Assembly: GCA_029240245.1 (NCBI GenBank)
Contig: JARBTJ010000007.1
Location: forward strand, 30,204 to 94,203
Origin: Herbinix sp.
Lineage (GTDB): Bacteria > Bacillota > Clostridia > Lachnospirales > Lachnospiraceae
Direction of reading: 5' to 3'
DNA: 64,000 nt
A model generated the notes under the pieces. It was not told the DNA's origin, ran no database searches, and saw only the letters and a program-made list of their open reading frames with translations. Made by a program: the position numbers and the translations under genes. Of the stretch, positions 57,321-64,000 are shown in pieces; position 1 is the first letter of the stretch; each line of letters starts with the position of its first letter.

Positions 57321-57690
57321 CATAATTGGTATAACAGATAACTATGAATTTGATTTCATCTGCTTAAAATTATTTAAATTTAAGGATTATCGATATCCTT
57401 AATGATAGTTTCTGTTTACATTCATCTTTTTATAATAGGAGATTTTCTGTTTACAAACCAAGTAAATTTATGGTAGATTTTTCATATTAATATGTTAACA
57501 AACGGTAAATTTGTAAATTTATTGACCTATTGTAAATTAATAAAAAATTTGGGACAATAACGTGTGACAATAAAGCAAAGTATCACAGAGAACTAAATTG
57601 ACTTAATATGACCGCAGGATTATAATGGAAACATTTCTATAGGGTACAGGTCAATAAACATATAATACACGCTGAAACGGGAGGTTTGCT
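57321..57690. other. AT-rich intergenic region between csp and TIM-barrel gene
   Basis: The region must hold the csp promoter (minus) and the promoter of the TIM-barrel gene (plus). It is rich in A/T runs with repeated AAATTTGTAAATTT-like words near 57510. I see no coding sequence or clear hairpin in it. Confidence 0.5.
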
Positions 57691-58467
57691 ATGAAGTTAG
57701 GTATGCCCACACTGATTGAGACAAAGGATATCGCGGAATGTGTTTTGTTATGCAAGGAACTGGAATTAGATTTTATAGAACTTAATATGAATTTTCCACA
57801 GTATCAGATTGATAGGATTGACATGCCTTATTACCTTGAACTTGCAGAGAATAACCATATATTTTACACCATCCATCTGGAAGAGGAGTTAAATGTCTGT
57901 GGTTATAATAAAGAGGTAACAAAAGCATATATAAGAACGGTGGAAGCTGTGATTGAGATAGCCAGACAATTGAAAGCGCCGGTCATTAATATGCATATGG
58001 CGGAAGGAATTTATATAACGCTTCCGGATAAAAAGGTATATTTGTTTGAGCAGTATAAGAGCATTTACTTAGAAAGGCTGAGAGAGTTTAGAAAAGTCTG
58101 TGAACTAGCTATTGAAGATAGTGATATAAAGATTTGCATTGAAAACAGCGGAGGATACAAGGATTATCTAAAAGAAGGAATTGAATTGCTGTTAGAAAGC
58201 AGAGTATTTGCACTTACCTTTGATATCGGACACGATCATTGCATAGGTGGGATGGATGAACCCTTTATAAGAAAGCATAAGGACAGACTGATGCATATGC
58301 ATCTGCATGATGCGATCGGTAAGAAGAATCATTTGGCGATCGGTACCGGTGATATTGATATTTCGGATAAGCTCGCACTTGCCAGAGAATGTAATTGCAG
58401 AGGTGTGTTAGAGACCAAAACGATAGCCGGGCTGAAAAAGACGGTTGTTAATCTAAAAAATTTTTAA
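57691..58467 (+). CDS. Sugar-phosphate isomerase/epimerase-like TIM-barrel protein (AP endonuclease 2 family)
   Basis: The 258-residue protein fits the xylose isomerase-like TIM barrel fold. Likely metal ligands are the Glu in 'DFIELNMNF', His in 'VINMHMAEG', Glu in 'ICIENSGG', Asp/His in 'LTFDIGHDHCIGG', the His pair in 'LMHMHLHDA' and the final Glu in 'GVLETKT'. 'HLHD...H.AIGTGDID' is the usual strand-7 motif of these epimerases. ATG 57691 has GGGAGG. It stands alone, so the sugar substrate remains unknown; endonuclease IV activity is less likely given the metal-site context. Confidence 0.8.
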   Translation: MKLGMPTLIETKDIAECVLLCKELELDFIELNMNFPQYQIDRIDMPYYLELAENNHIFYTIHLEEELNVCGYNKEVTKAYIRTVEAVIEIARQLKAPVINMHMAEGIYITLPDKKVYLFEQYKSIYLERLREFRKVCELAIEDSDIKICIENSGGYKDYLKEGIELLLESRVFALTFDIGHDHCIGGMDEPFIRKHKDRLMHMHLHDAIGKKNHLAIGTGDIDISDKLALARECNCRGVLETKTIAGLKKTVVNLKNF

Positions 58468-58486
58468 TTGATATCCATATTATAGC

Positions 58487-58537
58487 GGAAACAGCTGCCT
58501 GCAAATGCTTATGACTGCTGGCAGCTTTCCTACTTTT
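58487..58537 (+). terminator. Terminator after the TIM-barrel gene
   Basis: GGAAACAGCTGCC pairs with GGCAGC-TTTCC (one bulge) and is followed by TACTTTT. Confidence 0.65.
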
Positions 58538-58621
58538 AGAAATAATCCTCGTAATTCTGTTTCTTATTAAAGTGACATTAATTATGAAGTTATAATATAT
58601 TATGTGAAAATAAAATCCCTA

Positions 58622-59422
58622 TTATAACGGCAAATCCCTCTTATGAAAGGCATATAAGCTGGAAGTAAACGCCACTATGGCAATAACAGCAAGAGCAAGG
58701 AAGGATATAATAAAGTTTTCGCCATTGATAATGTTTTTGGGGCTAAACAGGGTATATATTGTGAAATACCTCAAAAATTCGGTCTCTTTACCCGTATTTG
58801 ATATCATTTGGAGAACTAAAAATGCGACCGGCAATCCGGCTCCAACCGCAAGTGAATTCTTGGTATCGTTAAAGAAGCAGGAGGCAAAGAAGCCGATACC
58901 GGTGAGGGCATAATATAGTAATAATACACCTGCATTTAGCAGAAGGAAGCCGGAAACATCAAGTTCTCCGGGATATAAAACACTACTTAAAGCAATACCT
59001 ATCATGGTTACAATTGCAATCAGCAGGGTAACTGTAACAATCAGAAAAAACGCCTGCGTACGTGCAATCTTTAATCTGGTATTCGGAGTGGATAGCAAGT
59101 AGGCCATGGAACCCTTGTCAACGTGAGAAGCTATACTGCGGTTAGCTACAACAATAGCGTAAATCATAGGAAGTAATAAAATAAGAAATCCATAGAAATA
59201 GGAACCGATAAAGCTTAATAAACCACCACCAATTTCTCCAAAGCCCATGGCTGCAACCATTTCAGGCGGCAGAGCCTTTAGCATTTCATTTAAGGAGTCC
59301 TGGGTCTCAGGATTATACATGGAGATGATAATAGGTAAATACATCATAAGGACAGCAACAATTATGATAAATACAATATAGTTTAATTTAACGGAAGCTT
59401 TTAATAAGGGTTTACTAAGCAT
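58622..59422 (-). CDS. ABC-2 type transporter permease
   Basis: This 266-residue protein has six hydrophobic segments, the usual architecture of ABC-2 exporter permeases. 'NRSIASHVDKGSMAYLLSTPNTRLKIARTQAFFL' is the conserved cytoplasmic region after the second helix. ATG 59422 has a perfect AAGGAGG and lies within the end of the ATPase gene (8-nt overlap), so the two are translated together. With the upstream TetR regulator it forms a small exporter operon, perhaps for a toxic compound. Substrate unknown. Confidence 0.85.
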   Translation of the reverse strand: MLSKPLLKASVKLNYIVFIIIVAVLMMYLPIIISMYNPETQDSLNEMLKALPPEMVAAMGFGEIGGGLLSFIGSYFYGFLILLLPMIYAIVVANRSIASHVDKGSMAYLLSTPNTRLKIARTQAFFLIVTVTLLIAIVTMIGIALSSVLYPGELDVSGFLLLNAGVLLLYYALTGIGFFASCFFNDTKNSLAVGAGLPVAFLVLQMISNTGKETEFLRYFTIYTLFSPKNIINGENFIISFLALAVIAIVAFTSSLYAFHKRDLPL

Positions 59423-60338
59423 TTTTATGTCCTCCTTTTGATTCCTTTTGCTGATCGGAGTTGCCGTAATACTGCATAAAGATATCTTCTAAGTTGCTGC
59501 TTTCCGTGTCGAGATCCAATACGGTATACTTGCTTAAGGACTGGATAAAGCCCGATACATTACCAAGGATACTAACCTTTGCGACGGGGCCATTTACAGT
59601 AATTTTGTCGTGGTGATCTGTTGCTGCAAAGGCTTTTGCAGTGGCAGGACTGTCAAAGGTAATTACATAGGTTTTTCTGCGTTTCTCCTTCAGATTATGA
59701 ATATCTTCAACTGCAACCAGATTGCCGGAGCGGATAATACCAACTCTGTCACAGGTCTTTTCGATTTCCTCAAAGCTGTGGGAGGACATCAAAATTGTTT
59801 TTCCTTTTGCTTTTTCCTCCAGTACCAGATCTGTAAATATTTTTTGCATTAATGGATCGAGACCGCTGGTTGGCTCATCTAATATCAGAACCTGCGGGTC
59901 ATGCATAAAGGCACAGATGATACCTAGCTTTTGTTTCATACCTTTAGACATTTTACGGATTCTACCCCGAAAATCCAGTTGAAATAATTCTACTAATTTA
60001 TCACGGTAGGTGGTATCCGTCATACCCCTCATTTCGCTCATAAATTTTAAAAATTCCATCCCATTCATACCGTCAAAAAATGAAATCTCTCCGGGTAGAT
60101 AGCCTAACTGCTTCATGATTTCAGCATTTTTTGTCCGACAATCCATACCAAGAACGGTAGCTTTGCCCTGATCCGGTGTTAAAAAGCCCATCAGGTGGCG
60201 GATCGTAGTGGTCTTACCTGCGCCATTCGGACCGAGGTATCCAAATACCTCACCCTTATTTACTTGAAATGTTAAATTAAATATCCCTTTGTGATTTCCA
60301 TAATCCTTGGTCAATCCATTGATTTCGATGATGGACAT
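59415..60338 (-). CDS. ABC transporter ATP-binding protein (drug/lantibiotic export type)
   Basis: This 307-residue ATPase has Walker A 'GPNGAGKTTTIRHLM', signature 'MSKGMKQKLGIICAFMHDP' (a variant of LSGGQ), Walker B 'VLILDEPTSGLDP' and the switch 'ILMSSHSFEEIEKTCDRV'. The ~90-residue C-terminal extension is typical of BcrA/CcmA-type exporters. Its permease partner overlaps it downstream. The TetR gene lies 429 bp upstream, with two MITE copies in between, which may weaken cotranscription or add a structured RNA segment. Confidence 0.88.
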   Translation of the reverse strand: MSIIEINGLTKDYGNHKGIFNLTFQVNKGEVFGYLGPNGAGKTTTIRHLMGFLTPDQGKATVLGMDCRTKNAEIMKQLGYLPGEISFFDGMNGMEFLKFMSEMRGMTDTTYRDKLVELFQLDFRGRIRKMSKGMKQKLGIICAFMHDPQVLILDEPTSGLDPLMQKIFTDLVLEEKAKGKTILMSSHSFEEIEKTCDRVGIIRSGNLVAVEDIHNLKEKRRKTYVITFDSPATAKAFAATDHHDKITVNGPVAKVSILGNVSGFIQSLSKYTVLDLDTESSNLEDIFMQYYGNSDQQKESKGGHKNA

Positions 60339-60368
60339 TTGATTATCCCCTTTCTTCTTACATATTAT

Positions 60369-60515
60369 AGACGATTACAAAACGATATAGTTTTGCTACT
60401 GTAGCTACATTACATGCTGATTTCTCGCTCCTACGCTACCAATGGTTTAACTTCCGCCGAGGAACAGTATATGTCGCGTGTGCAATTTACTTAGAATATG
60501 TGCTTCGCAAATGAC
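60369..60515. mobile_element. MITE-like element, copy 4 (decayed)
   Basis: AGACGATTACAAAACGATATAG at the left and TGCTTCGCAAATGACT at the right are diverged forms of the terminal repeats. The body keeps GTTTTGCTA, GGTTTAACTTCCGCC and CAGTATATGTCGCGTGTGCAA, in the orientation opposite to copies 1 and 2. Flanks share CATATT only. It is an old copy next to a younger one. Confidence 0.7.
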
Positions 60516-60590
60516 TAGCATATTTATTCGTACAATGATTGCAATTAACATTATGATTACTGACAAACTTGTGTTTAATAAACATTTTTT

Positions 60591-60740
60591 AGGTTATTGC
60601 GAAACAATATAGTTTTTGCTATTGCACACGCAACACATACTATTCCTCCGCGTAAGCGTTTCCTACGGGCTTAACTTCCGCTCTGGAGTAGTATATGTTG
60701 TGTGCGCAATTAATACAGATTTTGAGTTTCGCAATCGCCA
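60591..60740. mobile_element. MITE-like element, copy 5 (150 bp, inverted relative to copies 1 and 2)
   Basis: It starts AGGTTATTGCGAAACAATATAG and ends GAGTTTCGCAATCGCCA. The core reads TTCCTACGGGCTTAACTTCC, the reverse complement of the copy 1 core. Flanking ATAAACATTTTTT (60578-60590) and TTAAACATTTTTT (60741-60753) match at 12 of 13 positions, a clear target-site duplication. The right flank lies just beyond the 3' end of the TetR gene, so the element sits in the TetR-ABC operon. Confidence 0.85.
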
Positions 60741-60766
60741 TTAAACATTTTTTATAAGGAGGTTAA

Positions 60767-61453
60767 TTATGGATTTAAATACTCTTCCTTATAAAAATTG
60801 CTTCGGAACAATTCCAAATAGGACTGAAATAATTGAAAAATTTCTTGAAAATCAGGCTGGGCTTGAGAGGAGGCCGGGTTATTTCGGTCTCTTAACTGAA
60901 TCTGGTTTGCACATCCCTCAGAGCACCAGGATATTAATTGAATGACCATCTTTGGATCAATTCCGTCTTTGAACTTGTAAAAATCAATTCCTTTAAAGAA
61001 TAACAGAATTCGTTCCGACGTAAAGCGTTGATTAATTTTTGCCATGCCTTCTTTGATTTCAGGTTCGTCATCAAACACAGCCCGTTTCATAAAGCTATAC
61101 ATATTAGGAAATTCGGATGAATGCTTCATTTTAATTAATTGTATAGCATTCACTCGCTCAAAGAAATCCGTATATTTTAAATAGGTGGGCTGATTGTCTT
61201 CACCGGGGTGGTCTACCAGCAGCTTCATTTGTTCACCACTGAACTCATAGAGGTATAGGTAGAAATTTTTCTTTGATCCAAAATAATAGAATAAGCTGCC
61301 CTTTGAAATTTTTGCCTCCTGTATGATTTCATCCACCGAGGCTTTTTTATAACCGTTTTTACCGAATACTTTAAATCCGGCATTGATGATGGTCTGTCTC
61401 TTTTCCTCATCAATATTCTCAAAACTATCGTAACCGATGATTTTCACCTCCAT
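60767..61453 (-). CDS. TetR-family transcriptional regulator
   Basis: The 228-residue repressor has an N-terminal TetR helix-turn-helix ('KRQTIINAGFKVFGKNGYKKASVDEIIQEAKISKGSLFYYFGSKKNFYLYLY') and a divergent ligand-binding C-terminal domain. ATG 61453 is the only usual start. Oddly, a perfect GGAGGTGA occupies codons 2-4, with no good site upstream and no ATG/GTG/TTG at proper distance after it. Two palindromic sites in its promoter suggest autoregulation together with the downstream ABC exporter. The operon order is tetR, MITE copies, ATPase, permease. Confidence 0.88.
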   Translation of the reverse strand: MEVKIIGYDSFENIDEEKRQTIINAGFKVFGKNGYKKASVDEIIQEAKISKGSLFYYFGSKKNFYLYLYEFSGEQMKLLVDHPGEDNQPTYLKYTDFFERVNAIQLIKMKHSSEFPNMYSFMKRAVFDDEPEIKEGMAKINQRFTSERILLFFKGIDFYKFKDGIDPKMVIQLISWCSEGCANQIQLRDRNNPASSQAQPDFQEIFQLFQSYLELFRSNFYKEEYLNP

Positions 61454-61484
61454 TCGATGCGAGTTCTAAATGATATTGCAGGTT

Positions 61485-61534
61485 TTGACTGAATTGGTCA
61501 ATTTCATAATAACATGGTTGACTGTATTGGTCAA
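61485..61534 (-). promoter_or_regulatory. tetR promoter with twin palindromic operators
   Basis: TTGACTGAATTGGTCAA (61485-61501) and TTGACTGTATTGGTCAA (61518-61534) are near-identical inverted-repeat sites 33 bp apart. On the minus strand TTGACC (-35), a 17-bp spacer and TATTAT (-10, 61506-61511) fit between them, so the sites overlap the -35 and the transcription start. This is a classic autorepressed arrangement. Confidence 0.8.
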
Positions 61535-61641
61535 CCGGATTTTTTAGATCAGCACAGTATTTATTATACTTGTTTCCACATTATTTTAATGCTATCATAA
61601 AAATATATTAAGAATATCAATTCCATAAGGAGATATTATAT

Positions 61642-62526
61642 ATGAATATCAATTTGGAATATTATCGTATCTTTTATCATGTCGCTAAAGCAGGAAGCTT
61701 TACCCAGGCAGGAGAGGAGCTGTGTATCTCACAGCCAGCCGTCAGTCAGTCAGTAAAGCTATTAGAAACCGAACTGGGTAGCAGACTGTTTATTCGAATA
61801 CCCAAAGGCGTGAAGCTGACACCGGAGGGCAGGGTGCTTTTCTCTTATGTCCAAAAGGGTTATGAATATATCTTATTGGGCGAAGAGCAATTTCATAAAA
61901 TGCTTGATTTGGAAAATGGTGAAATACGGATTGGGGCAAGTGATATGACGTTGCAGTTCTATCTGTTGCCGTACCTGGAGAAATTTCACGAGAAGTATCC
62001 GAAGATTAAGGTGACGGTGACAAATGCTCCGACACCTGAAACCTTAGAATTTTTATACGATGGCAAGATAGATTTTGGAGTAGTAAGCGAGCCTTTTTTA
62101 GCAAGACCGGAGATTGACATTATGAAAGTGCGGGAAATTCAGGATATTTTCGTTGCGGGAAACCGTTTTGAATATCTTAAGGATGAAACCTTAGAGTATA
62201 AAGCACTGGAAACATTACCGATCATTTGCCTCGAGCATAATACAAGTACCCGAAAGTTTATTGACGATTATTTGAAGGCAAATGATGTTGTTCTTATGCC
62301 GGAATTCGAATTGGCAATGAGTGATATTATCGTCAGATTTGCACAACGTAATCTGGGAGTTGCCTGTGTTGTCAGGGATTTTGCGAAGGATGCTCTTGCT
62401 TCGGAGGATTTATTCGAGCTGCAATTTAAGGAGAGCATACCGAGTCGGCATTTTTGTATCATTACCAGTAATCAGAATCCGATATCGACAGCTGCGAAGG
62501 AGCTGCTTCACATGCTGAGAAGCTGA
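61642..62526 (+). CDS. LysR-family transcriptional regulator
   Basis: This 294-residue protein has an N-terminal winged helix-turn-helix ('FYHVAKAGSFTQAGEELCISQPAVSQSVKLLETELGSRLF') and a periplasmic-binding-like effector domain from ~residue 90 ('GEIRIGASDMTLQFYLLPYLEKFHEKYP'). ATG 61642 has AAGGAGAT upstream. It is transcribed away from the TetR operon. LysR regulators often control a divergent neighbour, but the tetR promoter has its own sites, so the target is uncertain. Confidence 0.9.
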   Translation: MNINLEYYRIFYHVAKAGSFTQAGEELCISQPAVSQSVKLLETELGSRLFIRIPKGVKLTPEGRVLFSYVQKGYEYILLGEEQFHKMLDLENGEIRIGASDMTLQFYLLPYLEKFHEKYPKIKVTVTNAPTPETLEFLYDGKIDFGVVSEPFLARPEIDIMKVREIQDIFVAGNRFEYLKDETLEYKALETLPIICLEHNTSTRKFIDDYLKANDVVLMPEFELAMSDIIVRFAQRNLGVACVVRDFAKDALASEDLFELQFKESIPSRHFCIITSNQNPISTAAKELLHMLRS

Positions 62527-62650
62527 GTTGGTGATGATCATAGGTTAATAGGTTAATAGCTGTTGGATAAAAATATGTTTAAGATAATTGCGATATTCAT
62601 CGTAAAGATGAAAAACGGATCATCGTTTACAAGGGAAAGGGAGATACCAT

Positions 62651-63085
62651 ATGGAACATATTAAGATAAAATATTTCAGTAATGAAATTGAGAAGCTGCG
62701 GTATATTAATGGAAAATCGGATTGGATTGATTTAAGGGCAGCAAAAAGGGTTGAACTGAAAAAAGATGAGTTTCAGTTAATTCCGCTCGGAGTCGGCATG
62801 AAATTGCCAGAGGGTTATGAGGCACATGTGGTACCGAGAAGCAGTACGTATAAAAACTTCGGCATTATCCAGACAAATTCCATGGGAGTCATAGATGAGT
62901 CCTACTGCGGAGATAACGACCAATGGTTCTTTCCGGCATATGCCCTACGGGATGCTAACATAGAAGTAAATGACCGGATATGCCAGTTTCGGATCATGAA
63001 GAAGCAACCGCTCGTGGAGTTTGACGAAGTAGACTGCCTGGATCAGGTGAGCAGAGGTGGACATGGCAGTACCGGGAAGCAGTAA
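62651..63085 (+). CDS. dut: dUTP diphosphatase (trimeric dUTPase)
   Basis: This enzyme hydrolyses dUTP to dUMP, preventing uracil incorporation in DNA. The five motifs of the trimeric family are visible: 'DWIDLRAA' (1), '[13 protein letters not shown]' (2), '[14 protein letters not shown]' (3), 'NDRICQFRI' (4) and C-terminal 'RGGHGSTGK' (5), which closes over the active site. At 144 residues it has normal length. ATG 62651 has GGGAGAT. The last codons (AAG CAG TAA) are the first unit of a long repeat array that follows. Confidence 0.93.
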   Translation: MEHIKIKYFSNEIEKLRYINGKSDWIDLRAAKRVELKKDEFQLIPLGVGMKLPEGYEAHVVPRSSTYKNFGIIQTNSMGVIDESYCGDNDQWFFPAYALRDANIEVNDRICQFRIMKKQPLVEFDEVDCLDQVSRGGHGSTGKQ

Positions 63086-63433
63086 AGCAAGTAGTAAAGC
63101 AAGCAGTAAAGCAAGCAGTAAAGCAAAGAAGTAAAGCAAAGAAGTAAAACAAAGAAGTTAAGCAAGCAGTAAAGCAAAGTAGTAGAGCAAAGAAGCAAAA
63201 CAAAGAAGTAAAGCAAAGCAGTTAAGCAATGAAGTAAAAAAGAAGTAAAGCAAAGAAGTGAAGCAAAGAAGTGAAGCAAAGAAGCAAAGCAGAGTTTTAA
63301 TGCAAAGCAGTATAGTAAAGCAGTAAAACAAAGAATTAAAGCAAATAAAGTAAAACAAAGAAGTAAACAAAGAAGTAAACAAAGAAGTAAAACAAAGAAG
63401 TAAAACAAAGAAGTAAAACAAAGAAGTAAAACA
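63077..63433. repeat. A-rich tandem repeat array starting at the dut stop codon
   Basis: Around 355 bp consist of units such as AGCAGTAA, AGCAAGTAGTAA and AGAAGTAAA(A/G)CAA. The stop codon of dut with its preceding codon is the first unit. The early part is dominated by GCAGTAAA and the later part by GAAGTAAAACAAA, so at least two expansion steps occurred. The plus strand is nearly free of C clusters and rich in A and G. Frames contain many TAA/TAG. The remaining 63434-63659 is AT-rich and I see no gene there. Confidence 0.9.
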
Positions 63434-63659
63434 AAGCTATGATAGATATAAACTGAAATAATGATATAAATAGTGAAAGTCAAACACATAATAATCAAAA
63501 AATGAGATAGTCGTAAACAATATTTTAGCTGTAAAATAATCATATAGTGAGAATTAGTCAATGGAATAATACCTAAAGAGGATCGCAGGTGCTGTTCATC
63601 TAGATATTTTGAATTTTTAACAAAGGTTGGCAGGGATTGAGTGATAGGCGGGAGGGTAT

Positions 63660-64000
63660 ATGGCAGGAATATTTGTACATCTGGTGATTGCAAGGGAGAT
63701 CATAAAACAATTGCCGAAAGGGGTCATTTCGGAGGAAGATTTATTTTACGCTGGGTCGATTGCACCGGATGCAATCCATGCGCGTGAGGGCTTTGTGAGG
63801 GCTGAAAAGAAGCACACCCATCTACGGGATGACATACCGGACATGGATTTTGGAATGACGGAAAACTTAGCCTTATTTCATAAGCGTGTTTCAGATTTCA
63901 TTATAAATTGCACAGATGAAAAGGATGACTTATTAGATTTGTACCGGGGATATGTGGTACACCTGCTAACGGATGAGCTATTTATGCTCACTGTTCGGCA
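63660..64000 (+). CDS. Zinc-dependent phospholipase C-like protein (3' end outside window)
   Basis: ATG 63660 with GGGAGGG upstream opens a frame that runs off the window after 113 codons. 'IFVHLVIAREI', 'FYAGSIAPDAIHAR', 'KKHTHLRDD', 'LALFHKRVSDFI' and 'LYRGYVVHLLTDELF' show the conserved His/Asp pattern of the zinc-dependent phospholipase C / S1-P1 nuclease-like family. No signal peptide is present, so this is likely one of the cytosolic clostridial members of unknown substrate. The reading frame is intact as far as seen. Confidence 0.75.
   Translation, partial: MAGIFVHLVIAREIIKQLPKGVISEEDLFYAGSIAPDAIHAREGFVRAEKKHTHLRDDIPDMDFGMTENLALFHKRVSDFIINCTDEKDDLLDLYRGYVVHLLTDELFMLTVR

Noticed and set aside
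63043..63693. Long open frame on the minus strand across the dut repeat array, rich in Phe, Leu and Cys
   Set aside because: It is open only because the repeat (TTTGCTT-like on that strand) contains no stop; composition is pure low complexity and no ribosome site or family is visible.

Overview
The window looks like a chromosomal segment of an endospore-forming, low-GC Firmicute, most likely a member of the Lachnospiraceae (Clostridium/Lachnoclostridium-like). The signs are two SleC cortex-lytic proteins, an alpha/beta-type small acid-soluble spore protein, a SleB-type hydrolase, the DUF3810 and DUF6062 proteins, CIRCE-controlled groESL, AddAB recombination genes, and AT-rich intergenic DNA. 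The genus is inference. I see no rRNA or tRNA genes, no CRISPR array, no prophage and no transposase gene.

Layout. 1-6 kb: end of a DUF3810 metallopeptidase-like gene, a secreted cell-wall hydrolase, glnS, and two Cys-rich DUF proteins. 6-8.3 kb: groES-groEL behind a CIRCE operator. 8.3-11.6 kb (minus): a thiamine-precursor ABC transporter plus a thiamine-binding protein, with promoter, TPP riboswitch and terminator all visible. 11.7-15.5 kb: a polysaccharide deacetylase, an unexplained rod-like inverted repeat, and two tandem sleC genes. 15.6-20.1 kb: carAB behind a probable leader terminator. 20-24.4 kb: a VOC protein, a Big_2 exported protein and an OmpR-type two-component pair. 24.4-28.9 kb: a minisatellite, a 6S-like RNA, nadE, a second minisatellite in the degV leader, and a small membrane protein. 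29-38 kb: addB, addA, a SASP and a HAD hydrolase. 38-42 kb: a ROK/XylR regulator, an HD protein, a third short-repeat array, and xylB with promoter and operator. 42-47.3 kb: a PQQ-propeller lipoprotein followed by a broken copy of its own C-terminus, a serine hydrolase, and a UvrA-like ABC protein split into two frames. 48-52.3 kb: two methyltransferases, hslO and an SLC13/ArsB-like permease. 52.5-56.5 kb: purC, purF, purB. 56.7-64 kb: an HMA-like protein, a cold-shock protein, a TIM-barrel isomerase, a TetR-ABC exporter operon, a LysR regulator, dut with a long repeat tail, and the start of a Zn-dependent phospholipase C-like gene.

The most unusual content lies between the genes. A family of about 150-bp hairpin elements (terminal repeats AGGCGTTTGCGAAAC / GTTTCGCAAACGCCT) occurs five times (29.1, 47.8, 57.3, 60.4 and 60.6 kb). 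One copy is an internally deleted 52-bp form and one is decayed. At three sites 10-13-bp direct repeats flank the element, as expected of target-site duplications. These look like MITEs. Their core carries a 14-nt stretch that matches, from memory, the conserved 'GGAAGTTAAGC' region of 5S rRNA.

Separately, four short-repeat arrays occur next to genes. Two of them begin exactly at the stop codon of the upstream gene (histidine kinase, dut). One forms the degV leader, where every unit contains a Shine-Dalgarno-like GGAGG inside a small palindrome. The other curiosities are several unassigned structured elements, a purB upstream start with an in-frame TAG, and twin TetR operators.
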